A stretch of DNA of 64,000 bases from Flavobacterium anhuiense. Lineage in GTDB: Bacteria; Bacteroidota; Bacteroidia; Flavobacteriales; Flavobacteriaceae. The DNA is taken from positions 984,911 to 1,048,910 of the forward strand of contig NZ_FMVC01000001.1 in NCBI RefSeq assembly GCF_900101855.1. The letters run 5' to 3'. Shown piece by piece: positions 25,460 through 34,242 of the stretch; the first letter of the stretch is position 1; every line of letters starts with the position of its first letter. The translations under genes were made by a program, and so were the position numbers. The notes beneath the pieces are model-generated. The model saw only the letters and a list, made by a program, of their open reading frames with translations. It was not told where the DNA came from and ran no database searches.

Positions 25460-27205
25460 TTAAACAATCTGTTTTTCTAATTCAGAAATAATCATAACGG
25501 CCTTATCATAATCCTGCTGAATCGAAGCGCTCGATGCTGGTGCATAACGTGCAAATTCGCAGTTTTCAGTCAAAGCAATAAAGTTCTGAACCGTTTCTGC
25601 ATTTGCATTTCTAGACAATAGCAATTCTCTAATATTGTCTTTGCTCATTTCTGAAGTTTCGATATGCAATTTTGCTTTCAAGAAATTGTGCATTGCTTTT
25701 TCTAATGCGATATAGAAAGGCTCTTTATTGTTAAGATATTTCTTGGCTTGTGATAAATATTTCTTAGCAAGCTTATTGTTCATTCTAATTCTGTTTCCAG
25801 TAACATCATTATCCATAGCTTCTTTTTTCTTTCTAGCTAAAATGATAATCGGAATAATGATAAATGGAGCAAACAATAATCCTAAATACAGATTTGAGTC
25901 ATAAAAATCTTTTTTCTCAATCGGAATTAATGCTGTTTTAGATTTAATGTTCTTGAATTCATCTGCTTTGGCCACAACATTTTTAGCTGTCGTTCCTGTA
26001 TTTACTTCGGCAGGTGTTGGTCCGTCCAAAACATCAATCATAATTTCTTTTGAAGTTATGGTTTTATAAGTGCCAGTACTCAAATCAAAATACGAAAACT
26101 GCATTGGTTTAATTGCATATTTTCCTCTGTATTGAGGAACAATAGTGTATTTGTCTGTGATTCTTCCAGACATACCGTTCAGCGAATTGGTCACTTGTTC
26201 ATCGTGAACCGGATCGTACATCTCTAATGCGTTTGGAACAACTGGTTTTGGAAGAGTAAATAACTTCATGTTTCCAGTTCCCTGAGCACTCACAATTAAG
26301 TCAAGACCTTCACCATTTTTAAGTGTGGTTTTTGATGGAGTAACAGTGAAATTAAATTTTCCGACAGCACCAGTAAATCCTTCTGGTTTGCTGCTTTCAG
26401 GAAGTGGCCTTACATTAATTGTTTTTGCTCCAGCAGAAACTACTTTATTGTCTTCTGTAATGATCATTTGACCAAACATATCACGGCGATTTGTTGGCAA
26501 TTGTACACCAATATCTAGAGAAAGAGGTTCAATAGTAAGCCTTCCTGATTTCTGCGGATATAAAATCACTTTTTTCAAGATTACATAATAAGCTTGTTGC
26601 CCTTGATAAGATCCTTGTTGTACAGAAAGTTGTTTGATATCAATGTTCTGATTCCAGAAATCATTGTATTTCGGTTTTGCCAGTTCTTTAAAACCGGTAA
26701 CACCAATATTATTAAAATACAATTTATAAACGACTGTAATCGGTTCGTTTAGGTAAGGATTTGTTTTTGAGATTTCGGCAACTAGATTGAGCAATTCATT
26801 TCCAGATCCTTGTGGTCTATCATTAGGATCTCTTTCCTGAGCAACTGCATTGGTTACAGTAACTTTTATCGGATTTGTTTTGTAAATCTGACCATTAAAT
26901 TCTATTGCAGCCTGTTTGATTGTAATTGATCCTTTTCGCTCAGGCTGTATGATATAAGAATATATTTTTTGAAAAGAGCTTCGGCCATTAATCCAAGACT
27001 GGCTAATCTGCTGGCTTGGTCCGGCAACCATTTTAAATCCATCAAAAGAAGGCTGTTCGAAATTATCTCCGTCAACATTCATAATGAAATCAATGCGAAG
27101 TCTTTCGTTTAGTCCAAGTGTATTCTTGCTGACTCTGGCTTCAAATTGCACCTGAGCCATCAATCCTTGAAAAGTGAGTAGAAATAGAATTAAATATCTT
27201 TTCAT
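25460..27205 (-). CDS. batD: BatD family membrane protein
   Basis: A 581-residue protein with signal peptide (ending near GLMAQ), immunoglobulin-like repeats in the periplasmic part (about 20-420: VSKNTLGLNERLRIDF, TNPYLNEPITVVYKLYF, KTTLKNGEGLDLIVSA), a single membrane helix (about 435-455, FAPFIIIPIIILARKKK) and a cytoplasmic helical tail. This matches the BatD oxygen-tolerance family in full length. Followed by batE. Confidence 0.9.
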   Translation of the reverse strand: MKRYLILFLLTFQGLMAQVQFEARVSKNTLGLNERLRIDFIMNVDGDNFEQPSFDGFKMVAGPSQQISQSWINGRSSFQKIYSYIIQPERKGSITIKQAAIEFNGQIYKTNPIKVTVTNAVAQERDPNDRPQGSGNELLNLVAEISKTNPYLNEPITVVYKLYFNNIGVTGFKELAKPKYNDFWNQNIDIKQLSVQQGSYQGQQAYYVILKKVILYPQKSGRLTIEPLSLDIGVQLPTNRRDMFGQMIITEDNKVVSAGAKTINVRPLPESSKPEGFTGAVGKFNFTVTPSKTTLKNGEGLDLIVSAQGTGNMKLFTLPKPVVPNALEMYDPVHDEQVTNSLNGMSGRITDKYTIVPQYRGKYAIKPMQFSYFDLSTGTYKTITSKEIMIDVLDGPTPAEVNTGTTAKNVVAKADEFKNIKSKTALIPIEKKDFYDSNLYLGLLFAPFIIIPIIILARKKKEAMDNDVTGNRIRMNNKLAKKYLSQAKKYLNNKEPFYIALEKAMHNFLKAKLHIETSEMSKDNIRELLLSRNANAETVQNFIALTENCEFARYAPASSASIQQDYDKAVMIISELEKQIV

Positions 27206-27220
27206 TCCTTGTTTTAGTCG

Positions 27221-27305
27221 TTGTTTATTTAGCTGTTAAACTGTTTAACCGTTAATCGTTTAACTGTATATCTGATTAAACAAATAAACAATTAAACGAT
27301 TAAAC
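27221..27305. repeat. Inverted repeat between batC and batD
   Basis: TTGTTTATTT (27221-27230) pairs with AAATAAACAA (27282-27291), and GTTAATCGTTTAAC (27251-27264) is nearly the inverse of ATTAAACGATTAAAC (27291-27305). Same words as the repeat upstream of hppD. Confidence 0.65.
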
Positions 27306-27313
27306 TCAAAATC

Positions 27314-28084
27314 CTACCAGTCTTTTTCTGTTTTCTTAGGATTTGCTTTTACTTTCTGAGCATTTACTTTGTCCTGAATTTTCTTTTCTTCATTATTTAC
27401 CGCATCTAATAAATTCTGAACACGCTCTTTTGATATTCCTCCAGGCTGTGGTTTTGGCTGTCCTTGGTTGTCAGATTTATCATCTTGCTTAGGATCATTT
27501 TTACCGTCTTTTTTGTCTTTGTCCTGATCGCCTTTGTCGTCTTTCTTATCTTTATCCTTGTCTTTGTCTTTATTGTTGTCTTTGTTCTTGTCTTTATTTT
27601 TATCCTTATCCTTGTCTTTGTCCTTGTTTTTATCCTTGTTCTGATCGTTTTTCGGAGGATTTTCTTTTAGTTTTTGTTTAGCGTAAGCATAGTTGTAACG
27701 TGTTTCTTCATCGGTTGGGTCATTACGAAGTGCTTGTTTGTATGCTTCAACTGCCTGAGTATAATCTTTCTCTTTCATGAAAGTATTTCCAAGATTATGA
27801 TAAGCCTTATGTTTTTCAGGTCTTGTTTTGGCATTTTTTATCGCTTTCGCATAAGCAAATTTAGCTTCTGAAATCTGATTTTGTCTATAAATGGTATTTC
27901 CTAAATTATAGGCCGCTGCTGATTTCTTGGGAAATTTTGATTCCGAAATTCTATAGTTTGCCTCAGCATCAGTAAATTTATTCTGCTTATATTCTTCATT
28001 CCCAACAGGCAATGATTTGTCTTTTTCTTGTGCAGTAACTGCAAAAGAAACGGTTAGTAAAATATAAAGAAGTAAATTTTTCAT
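27314..28084 (-). CDS. batC: BatC: TPR protein with long Lys/Asp repeat
   Basis: A 256-residue exported protein from the start MKNLLLYILLTVSF. A longer start at 28108 adds eight charged residues before the signal peptide. Three tetratricopeptide repeats lie at about 25-140 (AAAYNLGNTIYRQNQ, AYHNLGNTFMKEKDY). Then comes a strikingly simple region of about 60 residues made of DK, NK and KD units (about 150-210), ending in a basic tail. The simple region is probably a flexible linker. Fourth-last gene region of the Bat operon, between batB and batD. Confidence 0.82.
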   Translation of the reverse strand: MKNLLLYILLTVSFAVTAQEKDKSLPVGNEEYKQNKFTDAEANYRISESKFPKKSAAAYNLGNTIYRQNQISEAKFAYAKAIKNAKTRPEKHKAYHNLGNTFMKEKDYTQAVEAYKQALRNDPTDEETRYNYAYAKQKLKENPPKNDQNKDKNKDKDKDKDKNKDKNKDNNKDKDKDKDKKDDKGDQDKDKKDGKNDPKQDDKSDNQGQPKPQPGGISKERVQNLLDAVNNEEKKIQDKVNAQKVKANPKKTEKDW

Positions 28085-28099
28085 TCTAGTTTTATTTTT

Positions 28100-28206
28100 T
28101 TTCGCCACGAATTTCGCTAATTGGCACTAATTTTTTTTTTATCATTATTTTTGAATTTCACAAATTAAATAATTGTCATTCGTGTAAATTCGAGTAATTA
28201 GTGGCT
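28100..28206. repeat. Repeat between batB and batC, GCCACGAATT family
   Basis: GCCACGAATTTCGCTAATT and GGCACTAATT on the left are inverse to AATTAGTGGC on the right. Internal words (AATTTCACAAATTAAATAATT, ATTCGTGTAAATTCG) repeat the same theme. It fills the 129-bp gap. Confidence 0.7.
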
Positions 28207-28213
28207 GACTTTT

Positions 28214-29248
28214 TTATTTCTTTTCATTAAATAAATCCAATTCTTTGATCCAGCTTGTTTTTCTTTCCAACAAGAAAATGTCTAGGAAAAGCAATAAAAA
28301 TGCAAATCCGATAAACCATTGAAACTGCGATTGAAATTCGGCCATTTGTGTAGCTTCAAATTCAGTTTTTTGAATATTGTTTAAAGCATTTTTTACATAT
28401 TCTAAAACCTCTTTTGTGCTTCCGCCGTAAACGTAACCGCCTTTTGTTGCTTTTGCAATTGTTTTTAAACCTTCTTGATTTAATTTGGTTATTACAGTTT
28501 CTCCGTTTAGATCTTTCTGATAGCCTCTTACAACGCCATTTTCTTTTAACGGAATAGTTCCTCCTTTTTCTGTCCCTACACCAATTGTGATAATTTTCAT
28601 TCCCAATTTATTGGCTTCTTCTGCCGCTGCCGTTGCGCCTTCAGAATGGTCTTCACCGTCAGAGATTAGGATTAATAATTTGCTGGTTTTGCTTTTTTCA
28701 TCAAAATAAGTCGAAGACAATTTAATCGCTTCGTCCAAAGATGTTCCTTGAGATGAAACCATTCCTGGACTCATGCTTTGTAAAAACATTTTTGCAACGC
28801 TGTAATCTGATGTAATTGGCAAAACAGGGAATGCGCTTCCTGCGTAAGCTACGATTCCGATTCTATCGCTTCCAAGATTATTGATAATCTGAGAAACCAG
28901 TTGTTTACTTTTTTCTAAACGGCTAGGAACAACGTCTTCTGCCAGCATACTTTTAGAAACGTCGACAGCGAAAACAATATCAATACCTTCTCGTTTTACG
29001 GTTTCCATTTTGGTTCCGATCTTCGGATTTACCAAACCGATAATCAAGCAAGTAAGTGCCAGAAGAATCACTACGATTTTTAAAACAGGTTTAAAAACTG
29101 ATTTTTCAGGACTCAATCTTTTTACCATTTCCAAATCACCAAATTCACGCTGTGTTCTTCTTTTCCAATACATGTTGAAAAGAAAAATACACACCACAAT
29201 CGGGATTAGTATTAAGAGATATAAATATTTTTTTTCGTCTAATTCCAT
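28214..29248 (-). CDS. batB: BatB: membrane-anchored vWA protein
   Basis: A 344-residue protein: helix at about 8-25, second helix at about 55-75, vWA domain (about 85-290) with metal site AVDVSKSMLAEDVVPSRL, and a C-terminal helix (about 310-330, IGFAFLLLFLDIFLLERK). The MIDAS serine pattern DVSKS is intact. Lies downstream of batA, with which it shares layout. No catalytic role is known. Confidence 0.9.
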   Translation of the reverse strand: MELDEKKYLYLLILIPIVVCIFLFNMYWKRRTQREFGDLEMVKRLSPEKSVFKPVLKIVVILLALTCLIIGLVNPKIGTKMETVKREGIDIVFAVDVSKSMLAEDVVPSRLEKSKQLVSQIINNLGSDRIGIVAYAGSAFPVLPITSDYSVAKMFLQSMSPGMVSSQGTSLDEAIKLSSTYFDEKSKTSKLLILISDGEDHSEGATAAAEEANKLGMKIITIGVGTEKGGTIPLKENGVVRGYQKDLNGETVITKLNQEGLKTIAKATKGGYVYGGSTKEVLEYVKNALNNIQKTEFEATQMAEFQSQFQWFIGFAFLLLFLDIFLLERKTSWIKELDLFNEKK

Positions 29249-29263
29249 TTTTTAATTCTAGTT

Positions 29264-29321
29264 CTCAGCCGCAGTTTTCGGTCGCAGTTTTCAGCTATTA
29301 ACTGTAAACTGTGACTGCGAC
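29264..29321. repeat. Repeat between batA and batB, CAGTCGCAGTTTTCAG family
   Basis: Two tandem copies (CCGCAGTTTTCGG, GTCGCAGTTTTCAG) followed by the inverse ACTGTAAACTGTGACTGCGAC. GTCGCAGT (29281-29288) pairs exactly with ACTGCGAC (29314-29321). The same word recurs at 2960-2978 and 45855-45890. Confidence 0.75.
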
Positions 29322-29328
29322 TAAAATA

Positions 29329-30330
29329 TTAAATAAAGCTTCTGTAAACCGTATTTCTTAATCCAACTTCTAGCAATAATAAAAAGCCTGCAAATAAAAC
29401 AAAAAACCTATATTTTTCGTCATAATCGTAGAATTTCAATTCCTGAATTTCTGTCGTTTCCAGTTTATTGATTGAGTTATATATTTCTGCTAATTTAGCA
29501 TTGCTTGTTGCTCTAAAATAAGTTCCATCAGTTTTTCTGGCGATGCTTCTCATTAGCTTTTCATCGATTTCAACTTTCTGCATTTTGAATAAGAAACCGC
29601 CATTTGGAGCGTAGGCGTATGGAGATTCTGCCATTCCGTTTGTTCCAAGACCAATTGTGTAGACTTTAATTCCGTATTGTTTTGCAATATCAGATGCTGT
29701 TTCTGGTTCAATAAAACCAGCATTATTAACACCATCGGTAAGCAAAATGATAACGCGGCTTTTTGCTTTACTGTCTTTCAGACGATTTACAGCTGTTGCC
29801 AATCCCATTCCAATTCCTGTTCCGTCTTGCAAAACATTATCATATTTAATGCCTTTTATGGCCTCAAGAACAATTGCCTTGTCACTTGTAACTGGAGTTT
29901 TGGTATATGCTTCAGAAGCATACAAAACCAATCCGATTCTATCATTTGGTCTTTCTTCAACGAAATCTGCAGCAACTCTTTTTAAAGCTTCCATACGGTT
30001 TGGCTTTAAATCTTTTGCCAGCATAGAACCAGAAACGTCAATTGCCATGACAATATCAATTCCTTTTGTGGTTTTTGTCTGGTTGCTGATGTCTACTGTT
30101 CTTGGTCTAGCCAATGCTATAATTAGCGAACTCAAAGCCAAAATTCTAAAAACGTAAAGAGCAGGTTTGAACTTTGTCCAAAACGATTCGCTCTTTTGGA
30201 AACCTGCCGTCGAACTCATTTTTAAGGTAGCTGACTGCTGATTGCGTTTCCAGAAAAACCATATTATCGCAATCGGAATTAATAGAAACAACCAAAGAAA
30301 TTCTGGATTTAAAAAAGTGATCTTGCCCAT
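29329..30330 (-). CDS. batA: BatA: membrane-anchored vWA protein
   Basis: A 333-residue protein with two N-terminal membrane helices (about 8-25 and 55-75), a vWA domain (about 88-285) with metal site AIDVSGSMLAKDLKPNRM and TDGVNNAGF, and a C-terminal helix (about 305-325). Start overlaps the stop of the preceding gene by one base (TAATG), so translation is coupled. The segment RPRTVDISNQTKTTKG precedes the vWA domain as in other BatA proteins. Confidence 0.92.
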   Translation of the reverse strand: MGKITFLNPEFLWLFLLIPIAIIWFFWKRNQQSATLKMSSTAGFQKSESFWTKFKPALYVFRILALSSLIIALARPRTVDISNQTKTTKGIDIVMAIDVSGSMLAKDLKPNRMEALKRVAADFVEERPNDRIGLVLYASEAYTKTPVTSDKAIVLEAIKGIKYDNVLQDGTGIGMGLATAVNRLKDSKAKSRVIILLTDGVNNAGFIEPETASDIAKQYGIKVYTIGLGTNGMAESPYAYAPNGGFLFKMQKVEIDEKLMRSIARKTDGTYFRATSNAKLAEIYNSINKLETTEIQELKFYDYDEKYRFFVLFAGFLLLLEVGLRNTVYRSFI

Positions 30331-31964
30331 TAGTTGTTTGCTCTTTGAAGTTCAACAGAATTTAAGATTCGAGTTGTAATCTCGTTTGCATAAGTATCGC
30401 CTTCTTCGTGTAAAATCATGATTTGCTGTAAACCTTGATCCTGTTTGAAAAGTAACAATTCATAATATGCTTTTGTACTCGTTTTGGTTGCCGGATTCAA
30501 AACAGTCATTGTTCCATAACCTTTTATTCCCTGAATGCCTTCGTTTGTCTGAAAATCTTCTTGTTTTACAATAATATTTTGTCCGCCTTGAGCTTCAATG
30601 ATTTTAAGAGTTCCTTCAAGGGTTTTGCTTAAATCTATATCGGTTGGCTGTTTAAATTTAGATGTAGAAACAGTTACATAGAAATTGTCAATCATGCTTC
30701 CGTATGCAAAAAGCTGCATTTCCTTGATAAGTGCCATCGCTTCTTTTGGAAGTACTTTTTGCGCGTCCATTCTTTTTAAAACCTTTGGAGTTTCAATAAG
30801 AACAGCTGGATTACCATAAGCACTTTTTACCCATTCGCCTTCTAATAATTCTTTCGAAGGATGACCAATTATGTTGTCTTTTACATAATTGAAGCCTTTG
30901 GTAACAATAAAGAAAGTTGTTGTAGCAAACAATAAAAGTATGACAGCTCCAACTGCATAACCAATTCTTGCATTGCGCTGTTTTTTAAGCTGTGCCTGAA
31001 TTTGTTTTTGTCTTTGCGCTTCGTTTAATAATTGATCTTCTATATCCTCAGGAACTTCTGTCGGAATAGCTTTGTCAAGTGTCAAAATTACTTTTTGAAT
31101 TTTATTTCTATCTTCAGTAATTTCAAAATCAAGCGGTTTTGATTTCGCAAATTTTACCAAATCGGCTTGACGTAAAACGCGTTCCAGATTTTCAACCGTT
31201 TCTGGTGTAAGGGTCATTTTCTTTTGAGTCGATGCTATTCTGATAGCCTGAATCAATTCAGAAGTGGTGCTTTCCATTGCTGGAATATGAATGGCTTCTT
31301 CAATATAATTTCTGGCGATATCAGTCAATTCGCTATAGTATTCTTTAATTTCACCTTTTTGAACGAGTTCTTTCTGTTCTAGGTTATTTAATAAACTAGT
31401 CGCTTTTTCAATTGGCGTTTTATAAACTTCCTCTTCGATTTTTTTGAGCTGGCGTTTTTTAACATACCAATAAACGAAAACTCCAATTCCGATAATAGCT
31501 AAAGCAATTAAAACATACATCCACCAATTTCCCGTTCCTTCATCAGCCGAAGTAATATCTTTGATATCATACATTTTCTGCTGTAAAGTGTCGACTTTTA
31601 CGTTGGCAACTTCAACTTTAATAGAGTCGCTATAAAAAGGTTTTTTATCGATTAAAATCTTAACGCTTGGAATTGTATAATGTCCAGAATCAAATTGTGT
31701 TAAACCATATTTTTTTATGAGTTCGTAATTAGTAGCATCTTTCTTTACCGTATCTATCGGATACGATTGAATAACTTCTAACGGACCAATATTTTTAAGT
31801 TTCGGAAATTCAACTTTTGCTGTTGAAGTCACAACCGTTTTAAGTGTCAGCTTGAACTCAGCACCAATTTTGTTTTTGGTGGTATCAATACTAGTTTCTA
31901 CCTGTTTTTGAGCAAAAACAGTAGAAGTAAGTAAAAATAAAAATATATAAAGTTTAAATTTCAT
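30330..31964 (-). CDS. Bat-operon membrane protein of unknown function
   Basis: A 544-residue protein with signal peptide (ending near TVFAQ), a BatD-like immunoglobulin domain (about 20-130, QVETSIDTTKNKIGAEFKL), a first membrane helix (about 148-168, WWMYVLIALAIIGIGVFVY), a cytoplasmic DUF4381-like helical part (about 175-330), a second helix (about 335-360) and a further soluble C-terminal domain (about 370-540). I do not recognise the C-terminal domain. It sits where Flavobacteria place an additional Bat gene between the DUF58 gene and batA, and is translationally coupled to batA. Confidence 0.75.
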   Translation of the reverse strand: MKFKLYIFLFLLTSTVFAQKQVETSIDTTKNKIGAEFKLTLKTVVTSTAKVEFPKLKNIGPLEVIQSYPIDTVKKDATNYELIKKYGLTQFDSGHYTIPSVKILIDKKPFYSDSIKVEVANVKVDTLQQKMYDIKDITSADEGTGNWWMYVLIALAIIGIGVFVYWYVKKRQLKKIEEEVYKTPIEKATSLLNNLEQKELVQKGEIKEYYSELTDIARNYIEEAIHIPAMESTTSELIQAIRIASTQKKMTLTPETVENLERVLRQADLVKFAKSKPLDFEITEDRNKIQKVILTLDKAIPTEVPEDIEDQLLNEAQRQKQIQAQLKKQRNARIGYAVGAVILLLFATTTFFIVTKGFNYVKDNIIGHPSKELLEGEWVKSAYGNPAVLIETPKVLKRMDAQKVLPKEAMALIKEMQLFAYGSMIDNFYVTVSTSKFKQPTDIDLSKTLEGTLKIIEAQGGQNIIVKQEDFQTNEGIQGIKGYGTMTVLNPATKTSTKAYYELLLFKQDQGLQQIMILHEEGDTYANEITTRILNSVELQRANN

Positions 31965-31969
31965 TTGAT

Positions 31970-32075
31970 TTGGATTTCAGATTTTAGTCTAAAATGATTG
32001 CTTAATGGCATTAATTTATCAGAATTTAAATTCTCAATTTTAAAAAATCTAAAATCTAAAATCTGCAATCTAAAA
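31970..32075. repeat. Repeat between DUF58 gene and 544-aa gene, AATCTAAAATCT family
   Basis: GATTTCAGATTTTAGTCTAAAAT on the left and AAAATCTAAAATCTAAAATC followed by TGCAATCTAAAATT on the right are partly inverse. An almost identical tandem array precedes recO at 45903-45932. Confidence 0.75.
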
Positions 32076-32081
32076 TTATAT

Positions 32082-32945
32082 TTATCGTGATTTGAAATAG
32101 CCTAATAGTTTAGTAACGTAATTTTCGTCTACTCTGGTATTTACAATTCCTGCTCCAGATTTACGAAAAGTATCTTTAAAGTAATTTAGTTTCTCTTGAT
32201 AATGCTTCTCGTAATTCATACGAACGGCCTTAGAACTTGTATCAACCAATTGAATTTTTCCAGTTTCAGCATCTAGCATGTTTACCATTCCTAAATTTGG
32301 AATTTTTTCTTCGCGAATGTCATACACACGAACACCTGTAATGTCATGTTTTTTTGAAGCGATTTTTAAAGTATGTTCGTAAGAATCAGACATGAAATCA
32401 GAAATCATAAAAATGATGGCTTTCTTTTTCTGAGTTCCAGATAAGAATTTTAATGCCTGAGCAATATCGGTTTTATGGCTTTTTGGTTCAAATTCAATCA
32501 ATTCGCGAATGATACGCAATACGTGCGAACGTCCTTTTTTGGGAGGAATATATAATTCGACAGTGTCAGAAAATAGTATTAAACCAATTTTATCATTATT
32601 CTGTGTAGCCGAAAAAGCCATCGTCGCCGCAATTTCGGTTACGACGTCTTTCTTAAATTGATTTTTAGAACCAAAAGATTCCGAACCCGAAATATCAACC
32701 ATTAAAACCATGGTCAATTCGCGTTCTTCCTCAAATACTTTAACGTGAGCTTCATTATAGCGTGCGGTTACATTCCAATCGATGTTACGAATATCATCTC
32801 CGTATTGGTATTGACGCACCTCGCTAAACGTCATTCCTCGTCCTTTAAATGAAGAGTGGTATTCTCCCGAAAAGATGTGATTACTCAATCTTTTGGTCTT
32901 GATTTCTATTTTCCGTACTTTTTTTAAAAGCTCTTTTGTATCCAT
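32082..32945 (-). CDS. DUF58 domain protein of the Bat operon
   Basis: A 287-residue soluble protein with the DUF58 hallmark near residue 55 (FSEVRQYQYGDDIRNIDWNV) followed by a degenerate vWA fold with VDISGSESFGS and FMISDFMSDS. DUF58 proteins are regular partners of MoxR ATPases. The gene follows moxR after 79 bp and starts the membrane part of the operon. Confidence 0.92.
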   Translation of the reverse strand: MDTKELLKKVRKIEIKTKRLSNHIFSGEYHSSFKGRGMTFSEVRQYQYGDDIRNIDWNVTARYNEAHVKVFEEERELTMVLMVDISGSESFGSKNQFKKDVVTEIAATMAFSATQNNDKIGLILFSDTVELYIPPKKGRSHVLRIIRELIEFEPKSHKTDIAQALKFLSGTQKKKAIIFMISDFMSDSYEHTLKIASKKHDITGVRVYDIREEKIPNLGMVNMLDAETGKIQLVDTSSKAVRMNYEKHYQEKLNYFKDTFRKSGAGIVNTRVDENYVTKLLGYFKSR

Positions 32946-32959
32946 TTTTTGTTTGGTTT

Positions 32960-33021
32960 ATGGTTTAGGGTTGTTGGTTGATGGCGCATAAACCATCAAC
33001 AAAAAACTATCAACCATCAAC
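32960..33021. repeat. Repeat between moxR and DUF58 gene, CCATCAAC family
   Basis: GGTTGATGG near 32976 is inverse to CCATCAAC at 32993-33000 and again at 33014-33021, with ACTATCAACCATCAAC making a tandem. TTTATGG / CCATAAA-like words extend the arms. Confidence 0.65.
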
Positions 33022-33024
33022 TTT

Positions 33025-34029
33025 TTAAGGTACTTCAATCTCGTTAACGATTTTGTTGATAATGTCTACAGAAGTAATGTTTTCTGCTTCTGCTTCGTAA
33101 GTGATTCCAACTCTGTGGCGTAGCACATCGTGAACAACTGCACGAACGTCTTCTGGAATTACATAACCGCGACGTTTGATGAAAGCATAACATTTAGCAG
33201 CATTAGCCAAATTGATACTTCCACGAGGAGAAGCTCCAAAACTGATAAGCGGTTTTAAATCGGCTAATTTGTATTTTTCTGGGTAACGTGTTGCGAAAAT
33301 AATATCTAAGATGTATTTCTCGATTTTTTCGTCCATATAAACTTCACGAACCGCTTCTTGCGCACGTAAAATCTGGTCAACAGAAACCACTGGATTTACT
33401 TTTTCGAAAGATCCTTTTAAGTTTTGACGAATAACAAAACGCTCTTCATCAATTTTTGGGTAATCAATAACAGTTTTTAGCATGAAACGGTCAACTTGCG
33501 CTTCAGGAAGTGCATAAGTACCTTCTTGCTCCACTGGGTTTTGCGTTGCCAATACCAAGAAAGGACGATCTAATTTGAATGTAGAATCTCCAATTGTAAC
33601 TTGTTTCTCTTGCATTGCCTCCAAAAGTGCTGATTGAACTTTTGCTGGAGCACGGTTAATCTCATCGGCAAGTACGAAATTGGCGAAAATCGGTCCTTTT
33701 TTAATTGAAAACTCGTTTGCTTTAATGTTGTAAATCATGGTTCCGATAACATCGGCAGGCAGTAAATCTGGCGTAAACTGGATACGGCTGAAAGAACCCT
33801 GAACCGCTTGAGAAAGCGTATTGATGGCTAAAGTTTTTGCCAGACCTGGAACTCCTTCCAATAAAATATGCCCTTGTCCAAGTAATCCGATCAATAGACG
33901 CTCGACCATATGTTTCTGACCCACAATAACTTTGTTCATTTCCATTGTAAGAAGGTCTATAAAAGCACTTTCTCTTTCAATTTTTTCATTTATCGCTCTA
34001 ATGTCTAAAGTCGTTGTATTTTCTTCCAT
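33025..34029 (-). CDS. MoxR-family AAA ATPase
   Basis: A 334-residue AAA+ ATPase. Walker A is GVPGLAKTLA (about residue 59), Walker B is VLADEINRAP (about 122), sensor 1 is LATQNPVEQEGTYALPEAQ, and the lid domain carries SFGASPRGSINL and the C-terminal DVLRHRVGITYEAEAE. Family members act as chaperone-like partners for vWA proteins and often maturate metal sites. It is the first gene of the Bat operon. Confidence 0.95.
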   Translation of the reverse strand: MEENTTTLDIRAINEKIERESAFIDLLTMEMNKVIVGQKHMVERLLIGLLGQGHILLEGVPGLAKTLAINTLSQAVQGSFSRIQFTPDLLPADVIGTMIYNIKANEFSIKKGPIFANFVLADEINRAPAKVQSALLEAMQEKQVTIGDSTFKLDRPFLVLATQNPVEQEGTYALPEAQVDRFMLKTVIDYPKIDEERFVIRQNLKGSFEKVNPVVSVDQILRAQEAVREVYMDEKIEKYILDIIFATRYPEKYKLADLKPLISFGASPRGSINLANAAKCYAFIKRRGYVIPEDVRAVVHDVLRHRVGITYEAEAENITSVDIINKIVNEIEVP

Positions 34030-34207
34030 ATAAATATTTTTAAAACCTTGATTTTTACGCCTAATTTTTGAGAGTGCAAATTGAATATTTTTTGAGAAGT
34101 AAGATGTTAAAGAATGGTTAAAACTTCGACCAATGACCTAATTTTAAGGACTAATTGTGAATCTATTTTTATATTTTTAAGAACTTTGATGATTATGTTT
34201 TATTAAA

Positions 34208-34242
34208 GCATAATTATTACCAAAAATAACGCATAATTATTA
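34208..34242 (+). repeat. Direct repeat before the aldo/keto reductase gene
   Basis: GCATAATTATTA occurs twice with a 23-bp period, the second copy ending on the first base of the start codon. Possible operator. Confidence 0.5.

Noticed and set aside
29747..30157. 136-codon open frame on the plus strand
   Set aside because: It lies wholly inside batA on the other strand and shows no recognisable domain. A shadow of the real gene.
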